Below, in pieces: positions 6,327 to 13,309 of a stretch of 25,846 bases of DNA. How positions within the stretch are numbered: position 1 is the first letter of the stretch; every line of letters begins with the position of its first letter. This DNA is from a virus. The stretch lies in the IMG/VR virus record IMGVR_UViG_3300044799_000240, positions 1-25,846 of that record. One strand, written 5' to 3'. Under the pieces are notes generated by a model. The model did no database searches and was not told where the DNA came from. It worked only from the letters and a program-made list of their open reading frames with translations. The translations under genes were made by a program, and so were the position numbers.

Positions 6327-6424
6327 AATCACCGAGACACATGCCCCCCCTCCAGGGAACAAGCAATGGCTCAAGACCGGAAATGGCCTTGGGCCATTTC
6401 TGTTCTAAGCCACTTCCAAGGAGG
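6327..6424 (+). promoter_or_regulatory. Repeated structured leader, copy 1
   Basis: The conserved core runs from AATCA (6327) through CCGAG and ATG plus seven C (6341-6350) to a hairpin and the SD. Stem A pairs AATGGCTCAAG (6365-6375) with CTTGGGCCATT (6388-6398), 11 bp with one G-T wobble. Alternative stem B pairs GAAATGGCC (6380-6388) with GGCCATTTC (6392-6400), nine perfect pairs, and excludes A because both need the same 3' strand. CCTCC (6349-6353) is complementary to the SD core GGAGG (6420-6424), while CCCT/AGGG in the same stretch can form a small local hairpin instead. Likely role: RNA control of the downstream miniprotein and terminase. Confidence 0.65.
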
Positions 6425-6430
6425 AACATC

Positions 6431-6550
6431 ATGACAAAGCGTAAGGGCAAGCAGATCTACACACCAAAGCTCAACCACCTGAAAAAGCAGACCGCGCGTG
6501 TGAAGCATCTCGGCAAGCGGGCCAGCAAGACACTCGCCGTCAAGGGATAA
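6431..6550 (+). CDS. 39-aa basic miniprotein A
   Basis: This encodes 39 aa from ATG 6431 behind AAGGAGG, the SD within the repeated leader. Composition is dominated by Lys/Arg, with MTKRKGK at the start, NHLKKQTAR in the middle and GKRASK near the end; there are no acidic residues. It resembles the 36-aa protein at 12801 in length, start (M-x-KR), a central HLKK, and GKRAS against GKKRS. Both sit directly behind copies of the same leader. Nucleic-acid binding is likely from charge alone. Either packaged-DNA condensation or RNA binding to the leader is possible. It lies 49 bases before the terminase. Confidence 0.75.
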   Translation: MTKRKGKQIYTPKLNHLKKQTARVKHLGKRASKTLAVKG

Positions 6551-6599
6551 TCCTTCAGCGATATAAATTCGTCTTGGGACTGCGGAATGTTGGAGATCA

Positions 6600-8759
6600 A
6601 TGTATTCCGAGAAGATCATTCTTCGGAACCTGGACGAATTTGCCGCGCGTGAGGGGTGGATGCCCGCTCCTCATACGTTCGATCAAATAGAAGAATTCAA
6701 GCATTACGTCGACTCGCTAACCAAAATTGAATCAAACTCTCGCAGTTCCTATGTCACCCTGATGCGGCCGATTACCCAAAAACGCCGTCAGGAAATTTGG
6801 CGCTGGATCGAGAATGAACAGGCGATGTGCGGCCTCGATGCCGGCTACTTCGAGAGCCGCTACGCCTATGTCTGCAACGAAAAAGGCGAAATCTTCAAGT
6901 TCCAAAATCGTAGATCGCAGGAAATCTTCGATTCTGTGATTGCCGGCTTCGACGAACTGCAAGTGGCAATTGAAATCCTGGTGATCAAGGCCCGGCAGGT
7001 TGGCATCACGACCAAGACCGCGTTGAAGTTCCTTCACCGCCTCTTGTTCATTCCCCATACGCAGGCTGTGATGGCGTCCGTGCAGTCGGATAAGTCCGAA
7101 CTGATCGGGCGCATTCTTGACATTGCCTACAACCGCTGCCCGTGGTGGCTGGTGCCGCGCAGAATGCCGAAGGGGGCTTTTGAGAACGGTTCCGTGCTTT
7201 CCATCCAGTCTGGCATGCAGGCCACCGGCATTGCTCAGGGGTGGACTCCGACCTGTATCCATGTGTCGGAAATTGCCGATATTCCCAAGCCGGAAAAGGT
7301 GATTGAAGAAGGTCTGTTGCGCGCTACGCACTCTTCAAAAAACCTGTTTCTGGTTTTTGAAGGGACTGGTGGCGGCAATACTGGCTGGCTGGCAAACACT
7401 TGGCGCAGCGCCAAGGAAGATTGGCCGAAGGGCCTTTCCCGGTTGTGCCCTATCTTCATTCCCTGGCCGATGGCGACCGATCTTTATCCAGAAGCCGATT
7501 GGATACGGAAATTCCCCGTTCCTGAAGACTTTATGAGCAAACGGCAGGAGATTACGCGCAAGCATGTTTTGCGCTGCGAACTCTACATCCGCAACACTCC
7601 ATATCTGTCCAAGGTGGTTGGCACGCGTTGGACAATGCCTGTCGAGCAGCAGTGGTTCTGGGAGTTCAACTATCTGCAAGCCTGCAAGAACCATACACAG
7701 AAAATCTGGCTGGCGCAGATGGCCGCCGATGACTTTGAAGCGTTGACCGGCTTGCATGACAGCGTCTTCGACGCGGAAACCATGCAGGAAATTGAAAACA
7801 ACGTTTATGAACTGCATGGAGACACGCGGGAAAGAAAGAAAGAAGTACAGGTGTATGCCATTACGGGTGACTCGATTGACGATGGCTTTGAACCCAACGA
7901 AGCATTCGTCGACGACGAGAAACCACGTATTCGCGTAAGTTGGGAGTCTGATCGGGGCCAGCAATACGACTGGGTTCTGGTTCCTCTTTTGCCAATTGAC
8001 GAAGACAAGGAACCTGATTCGTTCGACAAACTGCTGGTCTATGAAGCGCCCACGCCCGGCACCAGCTATAGTTGCGGAATCGATACGGCCGATGGCTTGG
8101 GCGGCGAGGATGAAGACCGGACCGTCGTGTCGATGACACGAAACAGGTTTGGCGATGAGTTTGACTACCAAGTGGCCGAGCTGACATCGAACCGCATCAA
8201 TTCCGCGCAGATTGTGGGCTTCGCAGCTTGTATGGCCGCCTGGTATGGAGAAAATGCGCGCGATGCGCGCGGCGTGAAGTTCTGCGTAGAGCAGATCGGG
8301 AGGCCGGGCGATACATGCCAGCACCAGCTCAAGCTGATGGGCTTCCATTGGCATCACATTCCACGGCGCTACGACAGTAAGAAGATCAAGGACAACTCCA
8401 CCAAAAAGCAGGGTTGGTACTCCAATGTGTGGAGCGTGCCGATGCTGATGACGCGCTTTACGGAAGCTGTGAACGGCGGCTGGTATCGGCCGGCATCCAA
8501 ATGGCTGATCGAAGAGCTGAAGACGCTGGAACGGCATGAAGCCGCAGGCCGTGTTTCCAAGCTGGAGCACCGCAGCGGCCAGCATGATGACCGCGTGCGT
8601 GCGGCGGCGCAATCTTACTTTACCGCGCACGACTTCGATATCTTGGCTGATCGTTCTCAAGCGCAAAAGCGTTACACGTTGCCGGCGGATCGAACACCAC
8701 CGCTGAATAAGTCTGTGTGCTCGGTGAATATGGTCTCGGTTGGTCGACTGGATTGGTAA
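6600..8759 (+). CDS. terL: Terminase large subunit (packaging ATPase/nuclease)
   Basis: This encodes 719 aa from ATG 6600 with TTGGAGATCA upstream. The N-terminal ATPase shows a deviant Walker A, KARQVGITTKT (130-140), a Walker B-like IHVSE (220-224) and a coupling-motif-like FEGTGGG (253-259). The C-terminal nuclease has the RNase H-like acidic set: GIDTADG (D495, D498), VEQIG (E564) and GQHDDRV (D663, D664). TerL translocates DNA into the prohead through the portal and cuts concatemers. At 719 aa it is longer than many TerL proteins (roughly 450-650), with extra sequence between the two domains. It lies behind miniprotein A in the unit driven by leader copy 1. Confidence 0.95.
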   Translation: MYSEKIILRNLDEFAAREGWMPAPHTFDQIEEFKHYVDSLTKIESNSRSSYVTLMRPITQKRRQEIWRWIENEQAMCGLDAGYFESRYAYVCNEKGEIFKFQNRRSQEIFDSVIAGFDELQVAIEILVIKARQVGITTKTALKFLHRLLFIPHTQAVMASVQSDKSELIGRILDIAYNRCPWWLVPRRMPKGAFENGSVLSIQSGMQATGIAQGWTPTCIHVSEIADIPKPEKVIEEGLLRATHSSKNLFLVFEGTGGGNTGWLANTWRSAKEDWPKGLSRLCPIFIPWPMATDLYPEADWIRKFPVPEDFMSKRQEITRKHVLRCELYIRNTPYLSKVVGTRWTMPVEQQWFWEFNYLQACKNHTQKIWLAQMAADDFEALTGLHDSVFDAETMQEIENNVYELHGDTRERKKEVQVYAITGDSIDDGFEPNEAFVDDEKPRIRVSWESDRGQQYDWVLVPLLPIDEDKEPDSFDKLLVYEAPTPGTSYSCGIDTADGLGGEDEDRTVVSMTRNRFGDEFDYQVAELTSNRINSAQIVGFAACMAAWYGENARDARGVKFCVEQIGRPGDTCQHQLKLMGFHWHHIPRRYDSKKIKDNSTKKQGWYSNVWSVPMLMTRFTEAVNGGWYRPASKWLIEELKTLERHEAAGRVSKLEHRSGQHDDRVRAAAQSYFTAHDFDILADRSQAQKRYTLPADRTPPLNKSVCSVNMVSVGRLDW

Positions 8760-8771
8760 GGGGGGAAGACA

Positions 8772-9170
8772 ATGAAATGTTTTGGCTTGCAGAAAGAAAA
8801 AAAGCGGGGTTTGACGTTACGAACTCCGTGGCTGCAATTCACGGTGTTGTTTGGCAAAGAGGCGACACAAACAGAATCAAGGGATGAAACTGTTTCTCAA
8901 TCTCGCGATCAAAATTGGTTTGAAGAACAAATGGAAGCAATTCGTCAAGGAGAGCGTCTGCATCCGGTCATGATGACTGCCAGAGAACGGCACATGGAAT
9001 CCGCTCGCGTGATCAAAGGACTTGATTGGAGCAAAGGTTTCTGCGATTCGCATGGCGTCATGGCGGGATTTGAGGCCATTCTCGGCAGTCATCTTGCACA
9101 TGCGAATGGTTGCGCCATCGAATATTCGTCTGAATTCACTGAAGCAGAACTTCGCCAGATCATCCGGTAA
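8772..9170 (+). CDS. Hypothetical protein, paralogue 1 (RLHPVMMTA family)
   Basis: This encodes 132 aa from ATG 8772 behind AAGGGGGGAAG. Residues 50-91 contain FEEQMEAIRQGERLHPVMM and then TARERH, with LDWSKGF at 84-90. The same region recurs in the next gene (VEKQFNEIAAGKRLHPVMM, TATELH, LKWSKTF), so the two are related by duplication. The N-terminal 40 residues differ. Position between terminase and portal suggests a packaging or head role, but no family is recognised. Confidence 0.7.
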   Translation: MKCFGLQKEKKRGLTLRTPWLQFTVLFGKEATQTESRDETVSQSRDQNWFEEQMEAIRQGERLHPVMMTARERHMESARVIKGLDWSKGFCDSHGVMAGFEAILGSHLAHANGCAIEYSSEFTEAELRQIIR

Positions 9171-9192
9171 GAAGTAAACGGAGATAAAACAA

Positions 9193-9816
9193 ATGAAAAT
9201 CAGCTTTAGCGACGAAAGAAAACCAGAGCAATGCTCGCGCAGTGTCACGTGGGCAACGCGCTGGTTCACGATTTTATTTGATTGGGGAGCCATGCTCTAT
9301 GGCAGAAGCGACGAGTTTGGTCTGGTAATTCTGCTCCGTGGTTGGGGACCGATCTTCTATTGGGGAAGGCGCGATCTTCACAATCTCGGGGAATCGAGCA
9401 AATTCAATTGGCTGCATTTTGTTACTCAGCATCCAAAGTACAGAAAGGCACGAAAGTATTACACGGAGCAGCGTGACTTTGTTGAGAAACAGTTCAATGA
9501 GATCGCTGCCGGCAAGCGGCTTCATCCGGTGATGATGACGGCAACCGAGCTGCACGCGCAAACAAAGAAGGCCACGCAAAAATTGAAATGGAGCAAGACG
9601 TTTGTCATGGCGATGAGTGCTCCGTTAGCTTTACGGGCTCTGGAAAATGGTGGTTATGCAAAAGATCCGCTCACGGGTGCTGCACTCCAGCTTACTCCGT
9701 CAGAGTTGGCCCGGCTCAAAAACGTTACGCGCCAAAACTTCCGAGAGTTCAATGACGTTTGGGCTGATACGGACAGGCTTATTTCCGAGAACAGGGAAAT
9801 GCTGGAGAGCAAATGA
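9193..9816 (+). CDS. Hypothetical protein, paralogue 2 (RLHPVMMTA family)
   Basis: This encodes 207 aa from ATG 9193 with CGGAGATAAAAC upstream. Residues 1-75 are rich in Trp, Tyr and Phe (FTILFDWGAMLYG, LLRGWGPIFYWGRRDL), perhaps a small beta domain or membrane-associated patch. Residues 95-140 carry the block shared with the previous gene, including RLHPVMMTA at 109-117. The C-terminus is helical (ELARLKNVTRQNFREFNDVW). The stop overlaps the next start (ATGA). Function unknown; it belongs to the packaging operon. Confidence 0.7.
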   Translation: MKISFSDERKPEQCSRSVTWATRWFTILFDWGAMLYGRSDEFGLVILLRGWGPIFYWGRRDLHNLGESSKFNWLHFVTQHPKYRKARKYYTEQRDFVEKQFNEIAAGKRLHPVMMTATELHAQTKKATQKLKWSKTFVMAMSAPLALRALENGGYAKDPLTGAALQLTPSELARLKNVTRQNFREFNDVWADTDRLISENREMLESK

Positions 9817-10202
9817 ACGCGCAACTGACAACAAAGATTGTTTTTTGGCTGGACACACTGAATGGCCAGATCAAGATGGGTTTGCCGGAAGAGTATCCCG
9901 CACCGGATTTTCACGAAAAGATTGTCTGTAACTCGGCGCACGAAGCCGAGTTGTGGTCCGAAAAGATGCGGCAGCAGGAAGCCCACAAGCAGCAGATGGA
10001 AGATGCAAAGCGGGAAGAAGTCGAGGGAAGAATCCGGCGGCAGCAGCGCGATCACATTTACCACCTGATGACCAATGCACGAAACAACGTAAACCGCGAA
10101 TTCCTGCGTCGGCACCTGGAACTCTATGACAAGCGCGCTGACAGAACGCAGATGCATACGGAAAGCTATCTGCACGCGGAGGCCTACGAAAAAGGACGCT
10201 GA
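9813..10202 (+). CDS. Hypothetical coiled-coil protein
   Basis: This encodes 129 aa, starting in an ATGA overlap after GGAGAGCAA. The N-terminal 40 residues look like a small fold (KIVFWLDTLNGQIKMGLPEEY). From about residue 45 the sequence is a long charged helix rich in Glu, Gln, Lys and Arg (WSEKMRQQEAHKQQMEDAK), likely a coiled coil. No family recognised. It is the last gene before the portal. Confidence 0.65.
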   Translation: MNAQLTTKIVFWLDTLNGQIKMGLPEEYPAPDFHEKIVCNSAHEAELWSEKMRQQEAHKQQMEDAKREEVEGRIRRQQRDHIYHLMTNARNNVNREFLRRHLELYDKRADRTQMHTESYLHAEAYEKGR

Positions 10203-10309
10203 GATGCGTAAGTTATGCGCAATGTTGAAATTAGCGTAGACGTGTAGACAAAATATGCCTACTATGCGCTCATGGCTCAGGAACTCACCGAGGAGGAAAC
10301 GGGCGATGT
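10203..10309 (+). other. Gap before portal gene
   Basis: This 107-base stretch has no convincing promoter: TTGAAA at 10225 has no -10 at usual spacing. GTAGAC occurs twice, eight bases apart, near 10235-10249. A short frame at 10273-10329 could encode 18 residues and contains the AGGAGG (10291-10296) that probably serves the portal GTG. It has no SD of its own, so I do not call it a gene. Confidence 0.3.
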
Positions 10310-12403
10310 GTGGAACTGCAAACTGTAAATTGGCAAGTACCGAAGTTTGAATCTTCCCCGAGTTCCCGTGTCGGCTGGGTCGAGGAGCAGATCCAGGAAG
10401 GTGAAGGCTTCCTGGAAGGTCAGTCGTGCTACAAAAACCTGGGCACGAACATGCGCATCTTCGATGCCATCTTCAGGGACAAATCGCGCTCGATTCTGGT
10501 CACCAATGATCTGAAATACGATATTCGGAAGTTTTGCGAAACACTGTCCGAAGTAAGGGAAATCGCCGGTTATGGATCGGACATCCCAGCCTTCAAGCAG
10601 ATGGCGGAGATGCTGACCCGCGTTTCCAAGGCCGTTTATCTGGAATCCGATTTCCCATATCAAATTCTAAAGGTTTTGCAATATGCCAGCGTCACGGGCA
10701 TCGGCTATCTATGGCCAAAAGTACGAGCGGATGAATATGGCTATGGCGAGCGCAAGCTGGTTTTCGATGCGTTGGGACTTCTGGACGTGGTTCCGGTACA
10801 GATTCCCAGAAGCAATGACGTGCAGGATGCTTATGCCGTCACCATTTACGACTACATGCCGATTGCGGAAGCGCATGGGCGTTTTCCGCTCTTCCAGGGC
10901 CAATTACAAACGGTGGGACCGCGGAGTTACAAAACACAGGTTCAAGCGCGCCGGATGGATTACGCGGAACGCTTTCGTTACGGGGAACAAGGACGGAGCT
11001 TTGGCAACCTCTACACGGAGATTCGCTACACGTTTGTCCGCGATTTGCGAATCAACGCGCCAATTAACGGCAAAGGGTATGAGATGCCCATGGGCGATCT
11101 TGGCACCAGTTGGTTCTATAAAGTGCCGTTTGTCGGGCAGGATATCTTTGGCGGGATGCGCAACGGACAACCCTTTATGCGGCCAGCAACCGTAGAAGAT
11201 TGCCGCGTCTATCCAAATTTACGACTCATCATTACGTCTTCCGGGCTTGATCGACCGATGTATGACGGCCCGGCTTTTGACTGGGACGGAAAAATGCCGG
11301 TGATCCAATACACCGTCGATGATTGGGCATGGGAGTCGCTTGGCCGTTCCCTGGTCGGCGATGTCGCTTCGATTGAAACCACGACGCGCAAGATTGAACG
11401 CAAGATCGACGACGTGATCACCATTACGTTGAATCCGCCGATCGGCTACGACCACACGGCGACGGGTGGCCCAAAAATTGAGCATTTTGACATTTTTGAC
11501 CAGAATGTCCGCTACGGAGTTGACGGCAAGCCGAAAGACATTTTGCAATCCTTGCTGCCAGAGGAAGTCCGTGTTGACAATACGCACTTCACTTTCCTGA
11601 AGTATCTGAAGGACTGCAAGCAATCGCAGCTTGGACTAACCGATCTGGGCAATCTTCAAAACATGAAGATGAACATTGCCAACGACACGGCCGACAAGAT
11701 GCTGGAATCAATCGGACCCATCGCCAAGGGCATTGCCGCACGCATTGAGAAAGGCAACAAAGCGGTTGGCTACCGCATGAAATTCCTGATTCTGCAATGG
11801 TTCAATGTGCGCCGGATTATGGAGTACGTGGGGCCGGATAACATTGCGCGCGAAGTCTTCGATTTTAATCCCGATGATCTGGTTCCCAGCCATCTGCCGG
11901 ATGAAATGGTTGGCGGCAATTTCCCGGAATCGCCCTCGCAGTATGACCAACTTACACGGGCGCGCTGGTTTGCCAAGCAGATTCGGCTGGTGTCCGTGCC
12001 CAGCACCTTGCTGAAGATTACGCAGATGCAAGAGCAACTAAAGTATCTGCAACTGAAGCGCGGTCAGGCGCCAATTTCCTGGGCGACGGTCATGAAAAAA
12101 ATGGGTGTCGAGAATTATGGGGAAGCGGCAGGCAACACCGAACGCGAAAAGTGGTTCAACGAGGAGCTGGAGACACAGAAGCTGCAAATTCTGGCGCAAG
12201 CTCAGGCTGCGCAGTTAATGAAGCAACTCGGCATTGAACCCCAGCAGGGAGCACCAGGAAAAGGCAAAGGGGGCGGTAAGGGTGGCGGCGGAGACAAAGG
12301 TGGCGGCGGCGGCGGTCGAGAACCGTCAGGAGGAAAAGCGCCCAAACTCAAGCAAAAAGGCGCACAGGGCGGAACCCCGCGTACGACGGTGACCGAAAGT
12401 TAA
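10310..12403 (+). CDS. Portal protein
   Basis: This encodes 697 aa from GTG 10310. AGGAGG lies 13 bases upstream, farther than usual, but no other in-frame start is available. The order (terminase, small genes, portal, scaffold, capsid) and the sequence fit a portal: an N-terminal region with repeated aromatic and charged helices, a wing with VPVQIPRSNDVQDAY, a stem-like helical part near residues 350-380 (VASIETTTRKIERKIDDVI), and a long C-terminal helix (about 560-625). The last 60 residues are Gly/Lys-rich (for example GKGKGGGKGGGG) and probably disordered; they may contact DNA or scaffold. The portal forms the dodecameric DNA channel at one capsid vertex. The assignment rests on synteny, size and general pattern. 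Confidence 0.85.
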   Translation: MELQTVNWQVPKFESSPSSRVGWVEEQIQEGEGFLEGQSCYKNLGTNMRIFDAIFRDKSRSILVTNDLKYDIRKFCETLSEVREIAGYGSDIPAFKQMAEMLTRVSKAVYLESDFPYQILKVLQYASVTGIGYLWPKVRADEYGYGERKLVFDALGLLDVVPVQIPRSNDVQDAYAVTIYDYMPIAEAHGRFPLFQGQLQTVGPRSYKTQVQARRMDYAERFRYGEQGRSFGNLYTEIRYTFVRDLRINAPINGKGYEMPMGDLGTSWFYKVPFVGQDIFGGMRNGQPFMRPATVEDCRVYPNLRLIITSSGLDRPMYDGPAFDWDGKMPVIQYTVDDWAWESLGRSLVGDVASIETTTRKIERKIDDVITITLNPPIGYDHTATGGPKIEHFDIFDQNVRYGVDGKPKDILQSLLPEEVRVDNTHFTFLKYLKDCKQSQLGLTDLGNLQNMKMNIANDTADKMLESIGPIAKGIAARIEKGNKAVGYRMKFLILQWFNVRRIMEYVGPDNIAREVFDFNPDDLVPSHLPDEMVGGNFPESPSQYDQLTRARWFAKQIRLVSVPSTLLKITQMQEQLKYLQLKRGQAPISWATVMKKMGVENYGEAAGNTEREKWFNEELETQKLQILAQAQAAQLMKQLGIEPQQGAPGKGKGGGKGGGGDKGGGGGGREPSGGKAPKLKQKGAQGGTPRTTVTES

Positions 12404-12413
12404 GGAGAAAAGC

Positions 12414-12653
12414 ATGAAGCCGGAAATCAAAATTCAGAGAGACTTCTATCTGACCGAAGCGAGCATTGAATTGCCCACGGATATTGGGCAATTGAGCGAA
12501 ATCCTGAAGGCAACAAAGACCACGGGAAAACTGGTGATTCAGTATAACCAGGGATCTGTGCAGGGCGTCAATGTCGAACAGCGCACCAAGATTTCTGATG
12601 CTCAGGCAGCCGAAATCCGTCCTTTGCTGGAGATTGGTGAAAAGATTTTGTAA
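12414..12653 (+). CDS. Hypothetical small protein
   Basis: This encodes 79 aa from ATG 12414, with TAAGGAGAAAAG upstream, ten bases after the portal stop. It reads as a compact alpha/beta protein: strand KIQRDFYL, helix IGQLSEILKA, strand GKLVIQYNQGSVQGVNVEQR, and a C-terminal helix. Unknown function. It ends eight bases before the promoter of leader copy 2. Confidence 0.7.
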   Translation: MKPEIKIQRDFYLTEASIELPTDIGQLSEILKATKTTGKLVIQYNQGSVQGVNVEQRTKISDAQAAEIRPLLEIGEKIL

Positions 12654-12660
12654 TTAGGCC

Positions 12661-12689
12661 TTGACACGAAAAAAGATTCGGCCTACAGA
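12661..12689 (+). promoter_or_regulatory. Promoter of the head-assembly unit (copy 2)
   Basis: TTGACA at 12661-12666, a 17-base spacer, then TACAGA at 12684-12689. It matches the copy at 6292 through the flank and spacer (TAGG before; CGGC and TACA at the same positions). Initiation near 12696-12698 would again coincide with the start of the conserved leader. Two independent copies with the same -35, spacing and downstream element make it more credible than either alone. Confidence 0.65.
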
Positions 12690-12697
12690 TGATTAAG

Positions 12698-12793
12698 AAT
12701 CAACCGAGCGACATGCCCCCCCTCCTTGGGGAATCAGCAATGGCTCAAGAACCGAAATGGCTCTTGGGCCATTTCTATTTTGCACCCAAGGAG
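12698..12793 (+). promoter_or_regulatory. Repeated structured leader, copy 2
   Basis: It begins AATCA (12698) and has CCGAG, then ATG and seven C. Stem A pairs AATGGCTCAAGA (12739-12750) with TCTTGGGCCATT (12762-12773), 12 bp with one wobble. Stem B pairs GAAATGGCT (12754-12762) with GGCCATTTC (12767-12775). CTCCTTGGG (12722-12730) is a perfect 9-base complement of CCCAAGGAG (12785-12793), which contains the SD. A competing local hairpin CCCC/GGGG uses the same upstream bases. This is the clearest case of possible SD sequestration among the three copies. Confidence 0.7.
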
Positions 12794-12800
12794 AAATCAC

Positions 12801-12911
12801 ATGGCGAAGCGTGGAAAAAAGGTCAGCGCAATGAAGGCAAGTCACCTGAAGAAGGGTGGCCGCAAGGGCCGTCGCAAGGGCGGAAAGAAACGCAGCAGCA
12901 TCAAGGCTTAG
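12801..12911 (+). CDS. 36-aa extremely basic miniprotein B
   Basis: This encodes 36 aa from ATG 12801, with AAGGAG in the leader as SD. About half of its residues are Lys or Arg, with Gly, Ser and Ala making up most of the rest (MAKRGKK, SHLKKGGRKGRRKGGKKR). There are no acidic residues. It is related to miniprotein A by length, M-x-KR start, central HLKK and GKKRS end. A different frame through the same DNA is open longer, but its product is compositionally odd and starts inside the leader. Likely a nucleic-acid-binding peptide: protamine-like DNA condensation or RNA binding. Confidence 0.75.
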   Translation: MAKRGKKVSAMKASHLKKGGRKGRRKGGKKRSSIKA

Positions 12912-12919
12912 TTAGCCGT

Positions 12920-12950
12920 TCCCCAACGGCAGCTTAGCCGCCGTTGGGGA
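12920..12950 (+). other. Perfect 11-bp hairpin after miniprotein B
   Basis: TCCCCAACGGC (12920-12930), nine-base loop, and GCCGTTGGGGA (12940-12950) form an 11-bp perfect stem. No T-run follows, so it is not a standard intrinsic terminator. Lying between miniprotein B and the next SD, it could be an RNA-processing or stability element that sets different expression on either side. Confidence 0.55.
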
Positions 12951-12967
12951 CCTCACCAGGAGATCCA

Positions 12968-13288
12968 ATGGCTACAGCTTCACAACCAATGCCAGATCAG
13001 CAAGGTCAGGGCGCGCCAGCTCCAGGTGGCGGCGCTCCACCGACTCCTCCAGATCAAGGCGCACCAGATCAAAATCAGCCGCAGCAGCCGGGAGCTTCCT
13101 CTCAGGCACCTGCGAACCCCATGCAGATGCTGCTTGCGCGCTGGTATCAGACGGTCAAGCAAATGGCCGCTTCCGACCCGCGTCTGGCTTCAGGCGCCGA
13201 AAAGATCGCGCAAGGAATTCAGGAAATGCAGACGGCATTAGTTAGTCCGCCGCAGCCAACCCCTGTAAGTCAACAACCGCAATATTAA
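12968..13288 (+). CDS. Pro/Gln/Gly-rich hypothetical head-assembly protein
   Basis: This encodes 106 aa from ATG 12968 behind CCAGGAGATCC; an upstream in-frame start at 12944 lies inside the hairpin and lacks an SD. Residues 1-60 are low complexity (Pro, Gln, Gly, Ala) and probably disordered. Residues 61-95 form a helical segment (MLLARWYQTVKQMAASD and GAEKIAQGIQEMQTAL). The last residues are again Pro/Gln-rich. The place just before the scaffold candidate suggests an assembly cofactor or minor head protein; no family recognised. Confidence 0.65.
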   Translation: MATASQPMPDQQGQGAPAPGGGAPPTPPDQGAPDQNQPQQPGASSQAPANPMQMLLARWYQTVKQMAASDPRLASGAEKIAQGIQEMQTALVSPPQPTPVSQQPQY

Positions 13289-13309
13289 CGCTTCGGGAGA
13301 ATACACGAA

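Noticed and set aside
6388-6406. Leader hairpin as a simple intrinsic terminator
   Set aside because: The following tract is interrupted by C and G (TTTCTGTTCT), it lies right after a promoter, and the downstream gene SD follows at once. Attenuation remains possible and is noted in the findings.
7335-8666. 443-aa open frame on the minus strand
   Set aside because: It is antisense to the terminase gene, whose catalytic motifs are clear on the + strand, and its composition (Arg, His, Leu, Val) is that of a shadow frame.
12689-12937. 82-aa open frame overlapping leader copy 2 and miniprotein B
   Set aside because: It starts inside the untranslated leader without an SD. The miniprotein frame has the SD and a homologue at 6431.
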